Positions 4,738 through 5,211 of a stretch of DNA of 5,211 nucleotides are shown here, one piece after another. Numbering within the stretch: position 1 is the stretch's first letter; each line of letters starts with the position of its first letter. This DNA comes from Nanobdellota archaeon (GTDB lineage Archaea > Nanobdellota > Nanobdellia > Woesearchaeales > CG1-02-33-12): positions 1 to 5,211 of the forward strand of contig JAHIFA010000072.1 of NCBI GenBank assembly GCA_018901315.1. Direction: 5' to 3'. The position numbers and the translations under genes are program-made. Under the pieces are notes generated by a model. It did no database searches. It saw only the letters and a list, made by a program, of their open reading frames with translations, and was not told the DNA's origin.

Positions 4738-5211
4738 ATGGAAGGCAATGGGGCTATCTTGAAAAAAGTAAAAGGCACAATAAGAAAGTATAAACTCTTT
4801 ACAAAAAAGGAAAGGATACTTGTTGCCTGCTCTGGGGGCAAGGACAGCACTGCCTTGCTTTATATTCTTAAAAAGCTTGATTATAATGTAGAAGCAATAA
4901 CCTTGGACCCGTCAATAAAGAGCTCAAGCAGGGAAAATCTGGACAACATTAAATATTTCTGCAAAAAAAATAAGGTAAAGCTTCATATTATTTCATTTAA
5001 GCAGGAGATAGGGCATACGCTTGCTGATATAAAAAAAGAGCTTGATTCAAAAGGCACAACAATGGCTTACTGCACAATATGCGGAATTCTAAAGCGCTAT
5101 TTATTGAACAAAAAAGCAAAAGAGCTTAAGGCAGAAAAGCTTGCAACAGGCCACAACCTTGACGACGAGGCAGAATCAGTTATGATGAACCTGTTAAGGG
5201 GAAATATGGGG
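4738..5211 (+). CDS. TtuA/Ncs6/TtcA-type tRNA 2-thiolation PP-loop protein (3' partial)
   Basis: The frame from the ATG at 4738 is open to the window edge (158 residues). It shows the ATP-binding PP-loop ILVACSGGKDSTAL (27-40), a central cysteine pair in YCTICG (Cys112/Cys115) and the family signature ATGHNLDDEAES (136-147) followed by MNLLRG. Members adenylate a tRNA uridine or cytidine and insert sulfur, usually with a [4Fe-4S] cluster held by this CxxC and a third cysteine that would lie beyond the window. The signature fits the TtuA/Ncs6 branch best. Two oddities appear. The protein starts at GTIRKYKLF (13-21), directly before the PP-loop, with none of the N-terminal CxxC zinc finger typical of TtuA/Ncs6. 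The segment after strand 2 reads ITLDPSIKSSS instead of the usual D-E-G-I type motif. The start is supported by a strong TATA box at leaderless spacing. The upstream frame to the stop at 4666 has no cysteine motif. Confidence 0.88.
   Translation, partial: MEGNGAILKKVKGTIRKYKLFTKKERILVACSGGKDSTALLYILKKLDYNVEAITLDPSIKSSSRENLDNIKYFCKKNKVKLHIISFKQEIGHTLADIKKELDSKGTTMAYCTICGILKRYLLNKKAKELKAEKLATGHNLDDEAESVMMNLLRGNMG

Overview
This AT-rich window (roughly one third G+C by eye) looks archaeal, most likely from a small-genome DPANN-type lineage such as Woesearchaeota or Pacearchaeota. Three things suggest this. Archaeal TATA-like boxes sit about 25-27 bases before several start codons, so those messages would be leaderless. 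Where Shine-Dalgarno sites occur they include the archaeal-style AGGTGA. The genes include a ThiI relative, a TtuA/Ncs6-type PP-loop protein and small Cys-rich zinc proteins. The lineage is an inference from content; no rRNA or other marker is present.

Layout. 1-86: the last residues of a heavy-metal (probably copper) P-type ATPase, + strand. 128-1332: a two-gene + strand unit of a D-2-hydroxyacid dehydrogenase and a DUF1858-type CxxC redox protein, joined by a 4-base ATGA overlap. 1410-1694: a small DUF5678-like protein with its own TATA box and Shine-Dalgarno site. 1696-2314: a - strand pair, a double zinc-knuckle protein followed by an 83-residue protein of unknown function. It converges on the DUF5678-like gene with one base between the stop codons. 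2315-2627: a 313-base gap with several inverted repeats that could form alternative hairpins; I read it as a possible long leader of the zinc-protein operon or a small RNA. 2628-3470: a ThiI homologue that keeps its tRNA-binding N-terminal and THUMP domains but has lost the PP-loop. 3436-4632 (- strand): a PlsC-type acyltransferase that overlaps the ThiI-like gene tail to tail by 35 bases. 4642-4737: a divergent promoter region. 4738-5211: the first 158 residues of a TtuA/Ncs6/TtcA-type tRNA thiolase, cut by the window edge.

How the genes may work together. The dehydrogenase and the CxxC protein form one translationally coupled redox unit, possibly fermentative. The two tRNA-thiolation homologues lie close together. 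One keeps a THUMP tRNA-binding module without an ATP-binding loop. The other keeps the ATP-binding loop and central cysteine pair but lacks the usual N-terminal zinc finger. Whether they cooperate is speculation. The most notable points are the disarmed ThiI, the Glu-to-Gly change in the acyltransferase substrate motif, and the structured gap at 2315-2627.
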